Shown one piece after another: positions 25,113-36,128 of a stretch of 59,346 bases of DNA (position 1 is its first letter; every line of letters begins with the position of its first letter). Below the pieces are notes generated by a model. The model did not search any database, had not been told where the DNA came from, and worked only from the letters and a program-made list of their open reading frames with translations. The translations under genes and the position numbers were made by a program. Source of the DNA: Phycisphaerales bacterium (GTDB taxonomy: Bacteria > Planctomycetota > Phycisphaerae > Sedimentisphaerales > Anaerobacaceae). The stretch spans positions 14,459 through 73,804 of the forward strand of contig PLLP01000016.1 in the NCBI GenBank assembly GCA_003141315.1, in the 5' to 3' direction.

Positions 25113-28100
25113 TTTTTTAATCCTTTACTGCGATAATATAATTGAATAGGCTTTACATCAATTTTTGCTTTTCTCAGCTTGTCGATGGCGTTGACCACCG
25201 CGGCAGCGCCTCTAACCGTCGTCACATACGGGACCTGCTTTTCGAGGGCAGTTCTCCTGATGGGAAACGAATCCATCACAGCCTGACTGCCTATGGCGGA
25301 ATTTATCACGAGGTCAACTTTTTTGCTGATAATCAGGTCAACGACGTTCGGCCTGCCCTCTGCCACCTTGAAAACAAGCTCTGTAGGCACATTGTTTTTA
25401 ACAAATTCGCTGCACGTCCCGCTGGTCGCAAATATCTTAAAGCCCATCTGGGCGAATTTTCTGGCAATGCCGACTGACCGCTGCTTATCCGCACCCTTTA
25501 CGCTGAAGAATACGTTGCCCTTCAGCGGGAGGTTGTTGCCCGCCGCCATTTGTGATTTTGCGAATGCGATACCGGGGTCAAACGATATGCCCATTACCTC
25601 GCCGGTGGAGAGCATCTCCGGGCCGAGCAGCGTATCGGTTCCGGGGAATTTCAAGAACGGGAAGACCGACTCCTTGACAGCAAAATAACCGCGATGCACC
25701 TCTTTGGTGAATTTAAGCTCATCGAGGGTCATACCCGTCATCACTTTCGCGGCAAGTTTCGCAAGCGGAACGCCTATGGCTTTGCTCACAAAGGGGATGG
25801 TTCTGCTTGCCCGCGGGTTGACTTCGAGAATATAAACCTTGTCGTCCTTTACGGCAAACTGGATATTTAGCAGGCCTTTAACTTTCAGCGCCAGTGCGAG
25901 CAGGCGGGACTGCCGTTCGATTTCAGTAATGATTTTTTCGCTCAGCGAGATTGGCGGCAGGCAGCAGGCGCTGTCGCCTGAATGAATGCCGGCCTCTTCG
26001 ATATGCTCCATTACCGCGCCGATTACGACCGTTTTGCCGTCGCTGATGGCATCGACATCGAGTTCGGCGGCATCATCGAGAAATTTATCGATTAGCACGG
26101 GATGCTCGCCGGAGACTGCTATGGCCCGTTCGATGCAGGCCTTCAATGCGCTGCCGTCATAAACGACTTCCATTGCGCGGCCGCCGAGAACAAATGACGG
26201 CCTGACGAGCAGCGGAAACCCGAGCTTGCCCGCTATCTGAACCGCCTGCGAGTAGCTCGTGGCGGTGCCGCTTTCGGGCTGACGAAGTTTTAATTTTTCG
26301 ACCAGCGCATTAAAGCGTTTGCGGTCTTCAGCCATATCGATACTGTCGGGCGAGGTGCCAATAATTTTGACGCCGGCCTTTTCGAGAGGCACAGCAAGCT
26401 TCAAAGGCGTCTGGCCTCCGAACTGCACGATTACGCCGTCCGGCTTTTCCTTTTCGACGACATTCATAACGTCCTCGAAGGTGAGCGGCTCAAAATAAAG
26501 CCTGTCGGATGTATCGTAATCGGTGCTTACCGTTTCGGGGTTGCAGTTTATCATAATTGATTCTATGCCAATTTCGCGAAGCGCAAATGCAGCGTGAACG
26601 CAGCAGTAATCAAATTCTATACCCTGGCCTATCCGGTTCGGGCCGCTGCCGAGTATGATGACCTTTTTTCTCTTTGTCGGGTTTGCCTCACAGTCCTTTT
26701 CGTAGGTCGAATAAAGATAGGGCGTGTTCGCCTCGAATTCGGCGCCGCAGGTATCGACAATTTTATAGACGGCGTTCACGCCGAGTTTTTGGCGATGCTT
26801 ACGGAACTTTTGCTCAGGAATCGCAAGCAGTGATGCGACGCATTTATCGCTGAAGCCGTACTCTTTAATCTTCCGGGCAAAAGGTTCGTCGATATCGGAT
26901 AAGTCCGATTTTTTTATTCTTTTTTCAAGCTTTATTATGTCTTTAATGTTGTTGAGGAACCATGGGTCAATTTTGGTAAGGTCGAAAATCTCATCGACGG
27001 GGATGTTTCGCCGCAGCGATTCCGCAACATACCAGATTCTGTCCCAGCAGCTTGTCCGCAGTTTCTGTTTAAGCTGGGTATTGTTAAGCTTTTCCTTAAT
27101 GTATTTGTTATCGAGTGAATACCGGTCAATCTCAAGAGAACGAACGGCTTTTTGCAGGGCCTCTTTGAACGTCCTGCCGATAGCCATCGCCTCCCCGACG
27201 GATTTCATCTGTATCGTAAGCTCCGGATTTGTCTTCGGAAATTTTTCAAATGTAAATCGCGGCCATTTGACCACGCAATAATCGATTGTCGGCTCAAAAC
27301 AGGCAGGCGTCTTTTTTGTAATGTCATTGGGAATTTCATCGAGGGTGTATCCGACCGCCAGCAGCGATGCTATCTTTGCGATTGGGAACCCGGTTGCCTT
27401 GGAGGCAAGAGCGGAGCTGCGTGAGACACGCGGGTTCATCTCTATTACAACGAGCTCGCCGTTTTCGGGATTGACCGCAAACTGGATGTTCGAGCCGCCC
27501 GTCTCCACGCCGACCGCCCTTATAATTTTAATGGCGGCATCACGCATCACCTGGTATTCCTTATCGGTGAGCGTCTGCGCCGGCGCCACGGTAATGCTGT
27601 CGCCGGTATGAATCCCCATCGGGTCAACATTCTCAATCGAGCAGACAATAATAACGTTATCTGCCCTGTCCCTCATAACCTCCAGCTCAAATTCCTTCCA
27701 GCCGATAACAGACTGCTCAACGAGAACCTGTCTTTTGGGGCTCAGGTTGAGTCCCCAGTCAATATACTGTTTGTATTCTTCAACATTGTAAGCGATGTTT
27801 CCGCCTGTGCCGCCGAGGGTATAAGAAGGACGAATGATTGCAGGAAACCCAACTAACTCCGAGAGGTTTTTTGCCTCTTCCCAGGAATGCGCCAAGCCGC
27901 TTTTGGGAACGGTAAGCCCGCAACCTTCAACAACCTTTTTGAAAAGGTCACGTTCCTCGGCCTTTTTGATGGCGGGGAGGTCTGCGCCTATGAGTTTTAC
28001 GCCATATTTTTTGAGGACGCCGGATTCTGCAAGGGCAACAGCCGTGTTTAAGCCGGTCTGCCCGCCAAGCGTCGGCAGGAGGCTGTCGGGCCTTTCCTTG

Positions 28101-28336
28101 CGAATCACCATTTCGACCATCTCAGGTGTTATCGGCTCAATGTATGTCCGGTGAGCCAGCTCCGGGTCCGTCATAATCGTGGCGGGGTTGCTGTTCACCA
28201 GGATTACCTTGAAGCCTTCCTTGCGGAGAACCTTGCAGGCCTGGGCACCGGAATAATCGAACTCGCAGGCCTGCCCGATGACAATAGGCCCCGACCCGAT
28301 TATAAGGATTTTGTGTATGTCCCTTCTTTTGGGCAT
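25109..28336 (-). CDS. carB: Carbamoyl-phosphate synthase large subunit
   Basis: This 1075-residue protein has two homologous ATP-grasp halves (starting with [22 protein letters not shown] and [21 protein letters not shown] near 555). They activate bicarbonate and then carbamate. A methylglyoxal-synthase-like allosteric domain forms the last 140 residues. Length is normal. The ATG at 28336 follows AAGGAAAG by seven bases. An in-frame TTG two codons upstream is less likely. It overlaps carA by four bases and lies 35 bases after nadE. Confidence 0.97.
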   Translation of the reverse strand: MPKRRDIHKILIIGSGPIVIGQACEFDYSGAQACKVLRKEGFKVILVNSNPATIMTDPELAHRTYIEPITPEMVEMVIRKERPDSLLPTLGGQTGLNTAVALAESGVLKKYGVKLIGADLPAIKKAEERDLFKKVVEGCGLTVPKSGLAHSWEEAKNLSELVGFPAIIRPSYTLGGTGGNIAYNVEEYKQYIDWGLNLSPKRQVLVEQSVIGWKEFELEVMRDRADNVIIVCSIENVDPMGIHTGDSITVAPAQTLTDKEYQVMRDAAIKIIRAVGVETGGSNIQFAVNPENGELVVIEMNPRVSRSSALASKATGFPIAKIASLLAVGYTLDEIPNDITKKTPACFEPTIDYCVVKWPRFTFEKFPKTNPELTIQMKSVGEAMAIGRTFKEALQKAVRSLEIDRYSLDNKYIKEKLNNTQLKQKLRTSCWDRIWYVAESLRRNIPVDEIFDLTKIDPWFLNNIKDIIKLEKRIKKSDLSDIDEPFARKIKEYGFSDKCVASLLAIPEQKFRKHRQKLGVNAVYKIVDTCGAEFEANTPYLYSTYEKDCEANPTKRKKVIILGSGPNRIGQGIEFDYCCVHAAFALREIGIESIMINCNPETVSTDYDTSDRLYFEPLTFEDVMNVVEKEKPDGVIVQFGGQTPLKLAVPLEKAGVKIIGTSPDSIDMAEDRKRFNALVEKLKLRQPESGTATSYSQAVQIAGKLGFPLLVRPSFVLGGRAMEVVYDGSALKACIERAIAVSGEHPVLIDKFLDDAAELDVDAISDGKTVVIGAVMEHIEEAGIHSGDSACCLPPISLSEKIITEIERQSRLLALALKVKGLLNIQFAVKDDKVYILEVNPRASRTIPFVSKAIGVPLAKLAAKVMTGMTLDELKFTKEVHRGYFAVKESVFPFLKFPGTDTLLGPEMLSTGEVMGISFDPGIAFAKSQMAAGNNLPLKGNVFFSVKGADKQRSVGIARKFAQMGFKIFATSGTCSEFVKNNVPTELVFKVAEGRPNVVDLIISKKVDLVINSAIGSQAVMDSFPIRRTALEKQVPYVTTVRGAAAVVNAIDKLRKAKIDVKPIQLYYRSKGLKK

Positions 28337-28371
28337 AATCAATCTTTCCTTTGGAATCTCAGATGAACAAA

Positions 28372-30030
28372 CTATCGTTTGTATAAATTAGTAATAGGCA
28401 TTCGCCTGTCCCTGCCGAAAGCCCGTGGAGTAATTTTTATCCCCGGCGGATACTGCCTTCTTTTGTATTCGTTAAAATCGACCATCCTAATCACGCGCTC
28501 GACCACATCCTGAGGCAGACCCTGCTCGACAAGCTCCTTCGACGACTTGTCATCTTCGATATAACCTTTGAGTATTTTATCAAGTAAATCGTATTCTGGC
28601 AAGGAGTCAGAATCTTTTTGGTTATGCCTGAGCTCGGCGCTTGGCGGCCGCTCGCAAACGCTTTTCGGTATAATCTGTCGCTGGTGAATTTTATTGATGA
28701 AATCAGCGAGCTTATAGACAACGGTTTTTGGCACGTCTTTTATGGCGGCAAAGCCCCCCGCCGTATCGCCGTAAAGCGTCGAATAGCCGACCGCTATCTC
28801 GCTTTTGTTGCCCGTGGTTAAAACAAGATAAGAAAACTGATTACTCAACGACATAAGAATTGTGCCGCGAACCCTGGCCTGCAGATTTTCGTAAGGGATA
28901 CCCTTGTCGACCCAGCCTTCGACGCCGGCAAGAGTCCGGCTGAAACCTTCGAGGACAGGCGTAATCGGTATTGTCCGAAATTCCATATCGAGATTTTCGG
29001 CAACGACGGCGGCGTCTTTTATTGTCTGCGGGCTGTTGAATTGTGAAGGCATTGTCAGGCCGACAACATTTTCGCTGCCGAGAGCATCGACGGCAATTGC
29101 CGCCGTCACAGCCGAATCAACGCCTCCGCTCAGCGCCACTATAGCCTTGCTGAAACAGTTCTTGAGGGCATAATCCCTTGTCCCGAGAACAAGGGCATGG
29201 TAAATATCTTCGATGTCATCCGGCGCTGCGGCTGATGCGTGCCTCTTACTATTCACAATCTCCATTCTGATTTTTCCGTCAGCCTTTCCGCCTGTCGATT
29301 TTTCGATATCAGCCGTAATCAGGTCTTCGGCAAAGGCCTTTGCCTGACTTACAACGTCGCCCTTGTGGTCGAGGAACATGCTCCGCCCGTCAAAGACCAG
29401 CTCATCCTGTCCGCCAACGAGGTTGCAGTATGCGATGGTGCAATCAAAATATTTCGCGAGGCTGCCGAGAATCCGGTGCCGCTGCTGAATTTTACCGATA
29501 TGAAAAGGCGAAGCGGACGCATTGATAATCAGGTCAACACGCGGAGAATCCTTAAGCAAAACCGACAGCCAGTGAGGCTGCCAGACGTCTTCGCATATCG
29601 TAAGGATGACATTCACGCCTTTGATGTTAATAATGACCGGCTCGTTTCCGGTCCTGAAATATCTTTTCTCGTCAAAGACGCCGTAGTTAGGCAGGATTAT
29701 CTTGCGGTAAATTTTTCTTAAGTGCCCCGCCTGGAGGACGGCAAGCGAATTGAAAAACCCTTTCGGATTTTTTTCCGCAAAGCCGACGCATACAATTATA
29801 TCCTTGTCGGCGCAATCTTTGGCAAGCTGTTCGAGTGCAAGATGATTGTCTTCTATAAAATGACTTTTTAACAGCAGATCCTCGGGCGGGTAGCCGCTTA
29901 TGCACAATTCCGGAAAGACCACGACATCCGCATCAAGTTTTGCAGCCTGTGAAAAAAACTGCAATATCTTTTTTACGTTTCCTTCGATATCCCCTACGGT
30001 GACGTTCGGTTGTGCCAGGGCAATTTTCAT
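28372..30030 (-). CDS. nadE: Glutamine-dependent NAD+ synthetase
   Basis: This 552-residue enzyme amidates nicotinate adenine dinucleotide. The N-terminal nitrilase-type glutaminase (about 1-260) shows Glu41 in [15 protein letters not shown], the Lys in [13 protein letters not shown] and the Cys in [10 protein letters not shown]. The C-terminal synthetase has the PP-loop [13 protein letters not shown] near 300 and [17 protein letters not shown]. It is the fused, glutamine-using form. It stands 15 bases after gltD and before carB in a run of glutamine-consuming enzymes. This makes sense if the operon is keyed to glutamine supply. Confidence 0.96.
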   Translation of the reverse strand: MKIALAQPNVTVGDIEGNVKKILQFFSQAAKLDADVVVFPELCISGYPPEDLLLKSHFIEDNHLALEQLAKDCADKDIIVCVGFAEKNPKGFFNSLAVLQAGHLRKIYRKIILPNYGVFDEKRYFRTGNEPVIINIKGVNVILTICEDVWQPHWLSVLLKDSPRVDLIINASASPFHIGKIQQRHRILGSLAKYFDCTIAYCNLVGGQDELVFDGRSMFLDHKGDVVSQAKAFAEDLITADIEKSTGGKADGKIRMEIVNSKRHASAAAPDDIEDIYHALVLGTRDYALKNCFSKAIVALSGGVDSAVTAAIAVDALGSENVVGLTMPSQFNSPQTIKDAAVVAENLDMEFRTIPITPVLEGFSRTLAGVEGWVDKGIPYENLQARVRGTILMSLSNQFSYLVLTTGNKSEIAVGYSTLYGDTAGGFAAIKDVPKTVVYKLADFINKIHQRQIIPKSVCERPPSAELRHNQKDSDSLPEYDLLDKILKGYIEDDKSSKELVEQGLPQDVVERVIRMVDFNEYKRRQYPPGIKITPRAFGRDRRMPITNLYKR

Positions 30031-30045
30031 TTTTTAATCTGACCC

Positions 30046-31485
30046 TTACTCCATTTTGTGGCAGCCGGTTTTCAGCCACCGGTCAATCGCATCGGCAGCA
30101 CAGCGCCCGCTGTATATCGCACGGGCAACCAGAGAAGCTCCGAGAATCGCATCGCCGGCGGCAAAAACGGCAGGCTCGCTGGTCTGGAAATTATTTACCA
30201 TAATATTACCCTGTCCGTCGAGCTGAAGATGCAGATTTTTTACAAGGCCGGTATGCTCGACGTGCTCGAACCCGAGAGCAAGTATTACCAAATCTGCCGG
30301 AATGGTAAAATCCGTGCCGGCAAGCTCTTTTATCTGCCAGCCCTTATCCTTTTTAATCCATTCCACTTTGCAGCAGTTTAACTTATTTACCCTCGTTTCG
30401 ATACCGGAAAAACTTTTTGTCATAACGGACCACATACGGTTGACGCCTTCCTCATGCGAAGAGGAGGTACGCATTATTCGGGGCCACATCGGCCAGGGCG
30501 TATCGACCGGGCGACTTTGCGGGGGCTGAGGCAGAATCTCAAGCTGGTGGATTTCCTTTGCTCCCTGACGGCGTGCGGTGCCGACACAATCGCTGCCCGT
30601 ATCGCCGCCGCCTATTACCACGACAACTTTTCCTTTCGCTGACAGGGCATTGTCGCCTTCCAAAGATTTATCGCCTTCGTTGGCTCGGTTTTGTGTCCTG
30701 AGATAATCCATCGCAAAAACGATATTCTCATAACCTCTGCCCTGCACCTGCAGTTCGCGTGGTTTGCCTGAACCCATCGCAAGACAGATACAATCGAACA
30801 TCTTGCGAAGGTAGCGGACTGAAATATCCTCGCCGGCAGACAGCCCTGATTGAAATTCGACACCCTCAGCGGCAAGCTGTGTGAGCCTGCGGTCAATAAT
30901 TCGTTTTTCGAGTTTGAAATCCGGGATGCCGTATCGCAGGAGGCCGCCCGGCTTGGTATCCTTTTCAAATACAACGACATTATGGCCTGCCCTTGCCAAT
31001 TGCTGCGCAGCGGCCAACCCTGCCGGCCCTGAACCCACGACCGCAACCCGCAAGCCAGTCTTCTCGGCAGCCGGCTGCGGTTTTATCCAGCCCTTCTCGA
31101 ACCCTTCCTCGACAACCTGAAGCTCGAGCTTTCTAATCATAACGGGTTCGTCATTGATACTTAATGTGCAGGCGGCCTCGCAGGGAGCAGGGCAAAGCCG
31201 GCCTGTAAATTCAGGAAAATTATTCATCGAATGAAGCGTCCGGCAGGCATCCTGCCAACGCTGCCTATAAACCAGGTCGTTGACGTCGGGCGTGCAGTTC
31301 TGCAGCGGGCATCCGAAACTGTGGCAAAAAGGCGTGCCGCAATCTATGCACCGTGCAGCCTGCTGACGGAGCTGGTCGGGAGTAAAGGGCAGCTCATACT
31401 CGGCAAAATCCTTTATGCGCTGCTCAACAGGCCTGTGTCCAACCTGCTGACGATTATATTTCAGGAAACCTTTTATCTCACCCAT
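30046..31485 (-). CDS. gltD: Glutamate synthase small subunit
   Basis: This 479-residue flavoprotein passes NAD(P)H electrons to GltB. The N-terminal Cys-rich region (CIDCGTPFCHSFGCP, then NCTPDVNDLV and CPAPCEAACTLS) holds the iron-sulfur ligands. Two Rossmann motifs follow: VAVVGSGPAGLAAAQQLARAGH for FAD near 147 and VVVIGGGDTGSDCVGTARRQG for NAD(P)H near 290. The ATG follows GAGGAGGT and lies inside the end of gltB (8-base overlap). Confidence 0.97.
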   Translation of the reverse strand: MGEIKGFLKYNRQQVGHRPVEQRIKDFAEYELPFTPDQLRQQAARCIDCGTPFCHSFGCPLQNCTPDVNDLVYRQRWQDACRTLHSMNNFPEFTGRLCPAPCEAACTLSINDEPVMIRKLELQVVEEGFEKGWIKPQPAAEKTGLRVAVVGSGPAGLAAAQQLARAGHNVVVFEKDTKPGGLLRYGIPDFKLEKRIIDRRLTQLAAEGVEFQSGLSAGEDISVRYLRKMFDCICLAMGSGKPRELQVQGRGYENIVFAMDYLRTQNRANEGDKSLEGDNALSAKGKVVVVIGGGDTGSDCVGTARRQGAKEIHQLEILPQPPQSRPVDTPWPMWPRIMRTSSSHEEGVNRMWSVMTKSFSGIETRVNKLNCCKVEWIKKDKGWQIKELAGTDFTIPADLVILALGFEHVEHTGLVKNLHLQLDGQGNIMVNNFQTSEPAVFAAGDAILGASLVARAIYSGRCAADAIDRWLKTGCHKME

Positions 31486-34400
31486 CGAAGACCTCCTCGG
31501 TAGCGGCTGTGGTTTCAGAATGCCTCTGTTCGCCAGCGCGCATCTTTTCGAGTGCCTTGCGATAATCTATCGGGAAGACCTTGACGAAACGTCCGACCAT
31601 ATCGGGCCAGGCATCGAGAATTCGCCGGGCCTGCCTGCTCTGAGTCAAAGAAAAGTGTCTTTGAATCAAATCGTAAAGAAGTTCTTTATCTTTTTTTAGC
31701 CAGACGCTCTCCAGCTCCACCATATCCAGGTTGCAAAGCGTGTCAAAAAGCTGAAGCTCGTCGAGAACATAAGCTGTGCCGCCGCTCATACCCGCAGCGA
31801 AGTTGCACCCGGTCTTGCCGAGAACCACAACTACCCCGCGGGTCATATATTCGCAGCAGTGGTCGCCAACACCTTCTACGACGGCGACAGCGCCGCTGTT
31901 CCGGACGGCAAAACGTTCGCCGGCGATGCCGTTGATAAATATCTCGCCGGAAGTTGCGCCGTATAAAACCGTGTTTCCAACGATTACATTTTCGTGCGGG
32001 ACGAGGGGCGAATTTTCCGGGGTCTGGACAACGATTCTGCCGCCGGAAAGCCCCTTGCCGAGATAATCATTGCTGTCGCCAATCAATTTCAGCGTGACGC
32101 CCGGCGACAAAAATGCGCCGAAGCTTTGCCCCGCCGAACCGTTAAATATAATTTCGAGCGTGCCGTCAGGCAGACCGGCCGGGCCGTGCTTCTGCAATAT
32201 ACGGTTGCTCAGAATCGCACCGACCGTCCGGTTGACATTGCAAATCGGCATTTCAATAACGGTCTTTTCCTTATTCTCGACGGCATTTTTTGCCTTTTCG
32301 AGGATTTGCCAGTCGATATGGTCTTTTGTTTTATCGACAGAATTTCCTTCGTAGCGAATCGCCTTGTTATCCGCGGCAGAATTTTTGTAAAAAATCGCGC
32401 TGAAGTCGAGTCCTTTCGCCTTAAAGTGTTCAATCGCGGCCCGCTTTTGTAATCGCTCGCTCCTGCCGATTATTTCCTCGAATTTTCTAAAGCCAAGTTC
32501 CGCCATAAGCCTGCGGACTTCTTCTGCGACAAAGAACATAAACCTCTCGACATACTCGGGCTTTCCTGCGAATCTTTTTCTAAGTAGCAGGTCCTGTGTG
32601 CCGATGCCAAATGGGCATGCCCCTTCGTGACATTTGCGAAGCAGGACACAACCGAGGCAGACCAGTGCAGCGGTTCCGAAACCAAAACGGTCTGCGCCGA
32701 GCATAGCCCCAATAACGACGTCCCTGCCGGTTTTCAACTGGCCATCAACCTGGATTCTGATTCTGCTTCGCAGGTCGTTATTGGTGAGAACCTGCTGTGT
32801 CTCCGCCAGTCCAAGCTCCCACGGGCAGCCGGCATGTTTAATCGAGGAAAGCGGGCTTGCGCCTGTTCCGCCGTCAAAGCCGCAAATCACAACCTCGTCT
32901 GCGCCGCCCTTTGCGACACCGGCGGCAATCGTCCCGACGCCGACCTCCGAGACGAGCTTCACCGAAACCTTAACGCCGGGATTGGCGCATTTCAGGTCGT
33001 ATATAAGCTGAGAGAGGTCCTCTATCGAATAAATATCGTGGTGAGGCGGAGGAGAAATCAGGGTGACGCCGACCGTCGAATATCTGATTGTAGCGATTTC
33101 ATCGGTCACCTTGTGGCCAGGCAATTGGCCGCCCTCGCCGGGTTTTGCGCCCTGCGCAATCTTGATTTGCAGCTCTTTCGCGTGCGCAAGATAGTTAATC
33201 GTCACGCCGAACCTGCCGCTCGCGATTTGTTTTATGGCGCAATTTTTGGAATCGCCGTTCGCTTCCGGATTATATCTGGCAGGGTCTTCGCCGCCTTCAC
33301 CGGTATTGCTCGCTGCGCCAAGCCTGTTCATCGCAATCGCCAGACACTCGTGAGCCTCTTTGCTGATTGAACCGTGGCTCATCGCACCGGTGCAGAATCT
33401 TTTCACGATACTCTCTGCCGGCTCAACCTCCGAAATATCGACCCGCCCAGTCTGGCGGGCCGGTATAAAATCGAAAAGTCCCCGCAGTGTATAAGGTTTA
33501 TCGTCCTGGTTGTTGACCACTGCCGCATATTGTGCATAAGCATCCGCGTCAGACATTCTTACAGCCTGCTGGAGTTTCGATATTGTCACGGGATTCCAGA
33601 GATGCCTTTCGCCGTTATTTCTGAACTGATATTCGCCGCCGAATTCGAGTTCGAGTGCCCCTGCCGGCCGCTGGCTAAAAGCAGAGCTGTGCCTTGCGAG
33701 CGCCTCGTTGGCGATTTGCTCGAGCCCGATGCCGCCGATTCGCGAGGCGGTATCTGAAAAGTACTTCTCGATAAAATCACGATTGAGGCCGACCGCCTCG
33801 AAAAGCTGGGCGGCGGTATAACTGCGAAGCGTCGAGATTCCCATCTTGCTCATCGTTTTGAGGATGCCTTTTTTCACGGCGGCAATATAATTATCGGCAA
33901 TCTGGACAGATTCCATTTTTAAGGGCATATCCCCCTGCCGGTGCAATTCATCGAGCGCCTCGAATACCAGGTAGGGATTAATCGCATTGCATCCGAAGCC
34001 GCACAAAAGACAGAAGTGCATAACCTCTCGCGGCTCACCGCTTTCGAGAATCAATCCCGCGTCGCTGCGAAGTCCGCTATCGAGCAGGCTGTTATGAACG
34101 GCAGAAACCGCCAGCAGCGACGGTATCGGCGCTTTGGCAGGCGTAATTCCGCGGTCGCTGATAATTACAAGCGAAGCCCCTTCTTTAATTACCCTTTGGG
34201 CTGAATCAACAAGTCTTTCCAAACCTTTTTTAAGTGCGCCGGCCGGGTCAGACGTATCAGCATCAAACAAAGCGGAGATGGTCGCCACCTTGAAATCATC
34301 GCGGCTTACCGTTCTCAATCGTTCGATGTCTTCGTTTGTCAGAACCGGATGCGGCAGTTTCAATTGCCGGCAGTGCTGCGGCGTCTCATCGAGCAGGTTA

Positions 34401-36049
34401 CGTCTTCTGCCGGTATAAATCATCAGGCTCATAACCAGGCCCTCGCGCAAAGGGTCGATGGCAGGATTTGTCACCTGAGCAAAAAGCTGCTTAAAATAAT
34501 CGAATAATAACCGGGGCCTGTCCGAGAGAACCGCAAGCGGCGTATCAGAACCCATCGAGCCGACCGGCTCCTGGCCGTTAAGCGCCATCGGGGTTAAAAT
34601 CATTTTCAGCTCTTCATTCGTATAGCCGAACGCCCTCATCCTTTTAAATACCGTCTGGGGGTCGCTCTTGACAAGTTTGGGGGCGTCGAAAAGTCCCCGC
34701 AGCTCGATTCTATTTTCATCAAGCCATCTGCGATACGGTTTCTGGCGGGCAACCTTGCTTTTAATTTCGTTGTCGGTAATGATTCTGCCTTCAACGGTAT
34801 CGACAAGGAACATACGTCCGGGCTGGAGACGTCCCTTCTGCTGCACTTTTTCCGGCGGGATTTTCACGACGCCGGCCTCGCTTGCCATAATCACAAGCCC
34901 GTCGGTCGTCACTAAGTATCTGCACGGTCGCAGGCCGTTGCGGTCGAGAGTCCCGCCAACGATTTGACCATCGGTAAAGACCATCGCAGCCGGCCCATCC
35001 CACGGCTCCATAACGGCTGAGTGATACTCGTAGAATGCCCTTTTATCTGTGCTGATGTGGTATCGCTGGCCAAAGGCCTCCGGCATCATCATCATCATCG
35101 AATGAGGCATAGAGCGTCCAGCGCGAATCAGAAGCTCGAGAGCATTATCGAAACATTCCGAATCGCTGCCCGCCGGCGCCAGCACCGGAAATAGCCCGTT
35201 CATGCCCTCGCTGAAAAGCGGGCTTTCCATCCTCGACTGCCTGGCAAGCATGTGATTGCGGTTGCCCCGCAGGGTGTTAATCTCGCCGTTATGAGCGATA
35301 TAGCGGAAAGGCTGCGCAAGCCGCCAGTTCGGAAACGTGTTGGTGCTGTACCGCTGATGAACAATTGCAAGTGCGGATTTAAGATTCGCATCAGCGAGGT
35401 CAGGATAATAATCGAACAACTGCCACGCCAGGAACATTCCCTTGTAGCAGATAGTTCTGCAGGAGAGACTTACAACATAAAAATCGCTGCCATCCTGGCC
35501 GAGGGTTTCACTGACGATTTTTTCCGCCATTTTTCTCGCCAGGAACAGCTGTTTTTCAAACAGGCCGGGTTCGAGGCCGCAGCCATCAACAAATATCTGT
35601 CTAATCGACGGTTCCGCCGCCAGCGCAATCTTGCCGAGGCAGCCGCTTGCCACAGGCACATCGCGCCAGCCTATTACCTTCATACCATAATGCTTGAGGG
35701 CCTCCTCCAAAACGCCCTCGCACCGGCCTCTGGCCCGCCTGACGGCGGGCTGTTTGGAGCCGAATACGACACCAACGGCATACTTAAACGGCTGCGGAAG
35801 CGCAAACCCGATTGTGCGGCATTGGTCCGAAAGAAACTCGTGAGGAATCTGAAAGAGGATACCTGCGCCGTCGCCGGTAGTCTCGTCAGCGCCCGCTGAG
35901 CCGCGATGCTGAAGGTTCAGTAAAATTTGCTTTGCGTTTTCGATAATCAAATGGCTGGGTCTGGCAGCAATATCTACAACTGCACCTATGCCGCAACTGG
36001 CCCGCTGGCCAGTTTCATCCAGCCCCTGATTTTCCGGTAATCGTGCCAT
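31478..36049 (-). CDS. gltB: Glutamate synthase large subunit (GOGAT)
   Basis: This 1523-residue enzyme converts 2-oxoglutarate and glutamine to two glutamates. The class II amidotransferase starts at Cys19 (SCGIGAVVDI), so an 18-residue propeptide would be removed. A central domain, the FMN-binding synthase domain (GGEDPARY, SGRFGVT, AKPGEGGQLPGHKV) and the C-terminal GXGXG beta-helix follow. A cysteine cluster CLGCVLLRKCHEGACPFG binds the 3Fe-4S centre. Two short stretches, PARQTGR (about 865) and AVRRARG (about 101), are encoded by GC-rich hairpin repeats. It is translationally coupled to gltD. Confidence 0.97.
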   Translation of the reverse strand: MARLPENQGLDETGQRASCGIGAVVDIAARPSHLIIENAKQILLNLQHRGSAGADETTGDGAGILFQIPHEFLSDQCRTIGFALPQPFKYAVGVVFGSKQPAVRRARGRCEGVLEEALKHYGMKVIGWRDVPVASGCLGKIALAAEPSIRQIFVDGCGLEPGLFEKQLFLARKMAEKIVSETLGQDGSDFYVVSLSCRTICYKGMFLAWQLFDYYPDLADANLKSALAIVHQRYSTNTFPNWRLAQPFRYIAHNGEINTLRGNRNHMLARQSRMESPLFSEGMNGLFPVLAPAGSDSECFDNALELLIRAGRSMPHSMMMMMPEAFGQRYHISTDKRAFYEYHSAVMEPWDGPAAMVFTDGQIVGGTLDRNGLRPCRYLVTTDGLVIMASEAGVVKIPPEKVQQKGRLQPGRMFLVDTVEGRIITDNEIKSKVARQKPYRRWLDENRIELRGLFDAPKLVKSDPQTVFKRMRAFGYTNEELKMILTPMALNGQEPVGSMGSDTPLAVLSDRPRLLFDYFKQLFAQVTNPAIDPLREGLVMSLMIYTGRRRNLLDETPQHCRQLKLPHPVLTNEDIERLRTVSRDDFKVATISALFDADTSDPAGALKKGLERLVDSAQRVIKEGASLVIISDRGITPAKAPIPSLLAVSAVHNSLLDSGLRSDAGLILESGEPREVMHFCLLCGFGCNAINPYLVFEALDELHRQGDMPLKMESVQIADNYIAAVKKGILKTMSKMGISTLRSYTAAQLFEAVGLNRDFIEKYFSDTASRIGGIGLEQIANEALARHSSAFSQRPAGALELEFGGEYQFRNNGERHLWNPVTISKLQQAVRMSDADAYAQYAAVVNNQDDKPYTLRGLFDFIPARQTGRVDISEVEPAESIVKRFCTGAMSHGSISKEAHECLAIAMNRLGAASNTGEGGEDPARYNPEANGDSKNCAIKQIASGRFGVTINYLAHAKELQIKIAQGAKPGEGGQLPGHKVTDEIATIRYSTVGVTLISPPPHHDIYSIEDLSQLIYDLKCANPGVKVSVKLVSEVGVGTIAAGVAKGGADEVVICGFDGGTGASPLSSIKHAGCPWELGLAETQQVLTNNDLRSRIRIQVDGQLKTGRDVVIGAMLGADRFGFGTAALVCLGCVLLRKCHEGACPFGIGTQDLLLRKRFAGKPEYVERFMFFVAEEVRRLMAELGFRKFEEIIGRSERLQKRAAIEHFKAKGLDFSAIFYKNSAADNKAIRYEGNSVDKTKDHIDWQILEKAKNAVENKEKTVIEMPICNVNRTVGAILSNRILQKHGPAGLPDGTLEIIFNGSAGQSFGAFLSPGVTLKLIGDSNDYLGKGLSGGRIVVQTPENSPLVPHENVIVGNTVLYGATSGEIFINGIAGERFAVRNSGAVAVVEGVGDHCCEYMTRGVVVVLGKTGCNFAAGMSGGTAYVLDELQLFDTLCNLDMVELESVWLKKDKELLYDLIQRHFSLTQSRQARRILDAWPDMVGRFVKVFPIDYRKALEKMRAGEQRHSETTAATEEVFDG
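33442..33459. repeat. CCCGCC...GGCGGG hairpin inside gltB
   Basis: A perfect six-pair inverted repeat with a six-base loop encodes part of the PARQTGR segment of GltB. It belongs to the same hairpin class as the intergenic TCCGCC...GGCGGA elements of this window. Confidence 0.5.
35733..35750. repeat. GCCCGCC...GGCGGGC hairpin inside gltB
   Basis: Seven perfect pairs with a four-base loop encode part of the AVRRARG segment in the amidotransferase domain of GltB. It resembles the intergenic TCCGCC...GGCGGA elements. Confidence 0.5.
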
Positions 36050-36128
36050 TTAATTCTCATCGTACGCAATTATCAACTTTTAGCGATAACCTTCTAACCG
36101 TCTTTTCCAAATAACAGTCTTTTTCAAG

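Noticed and set aside
32627-33370. A 247-codon plus-strand frame
   Set aside because: It is antisense to gltB, which is intact and conserved across this region.
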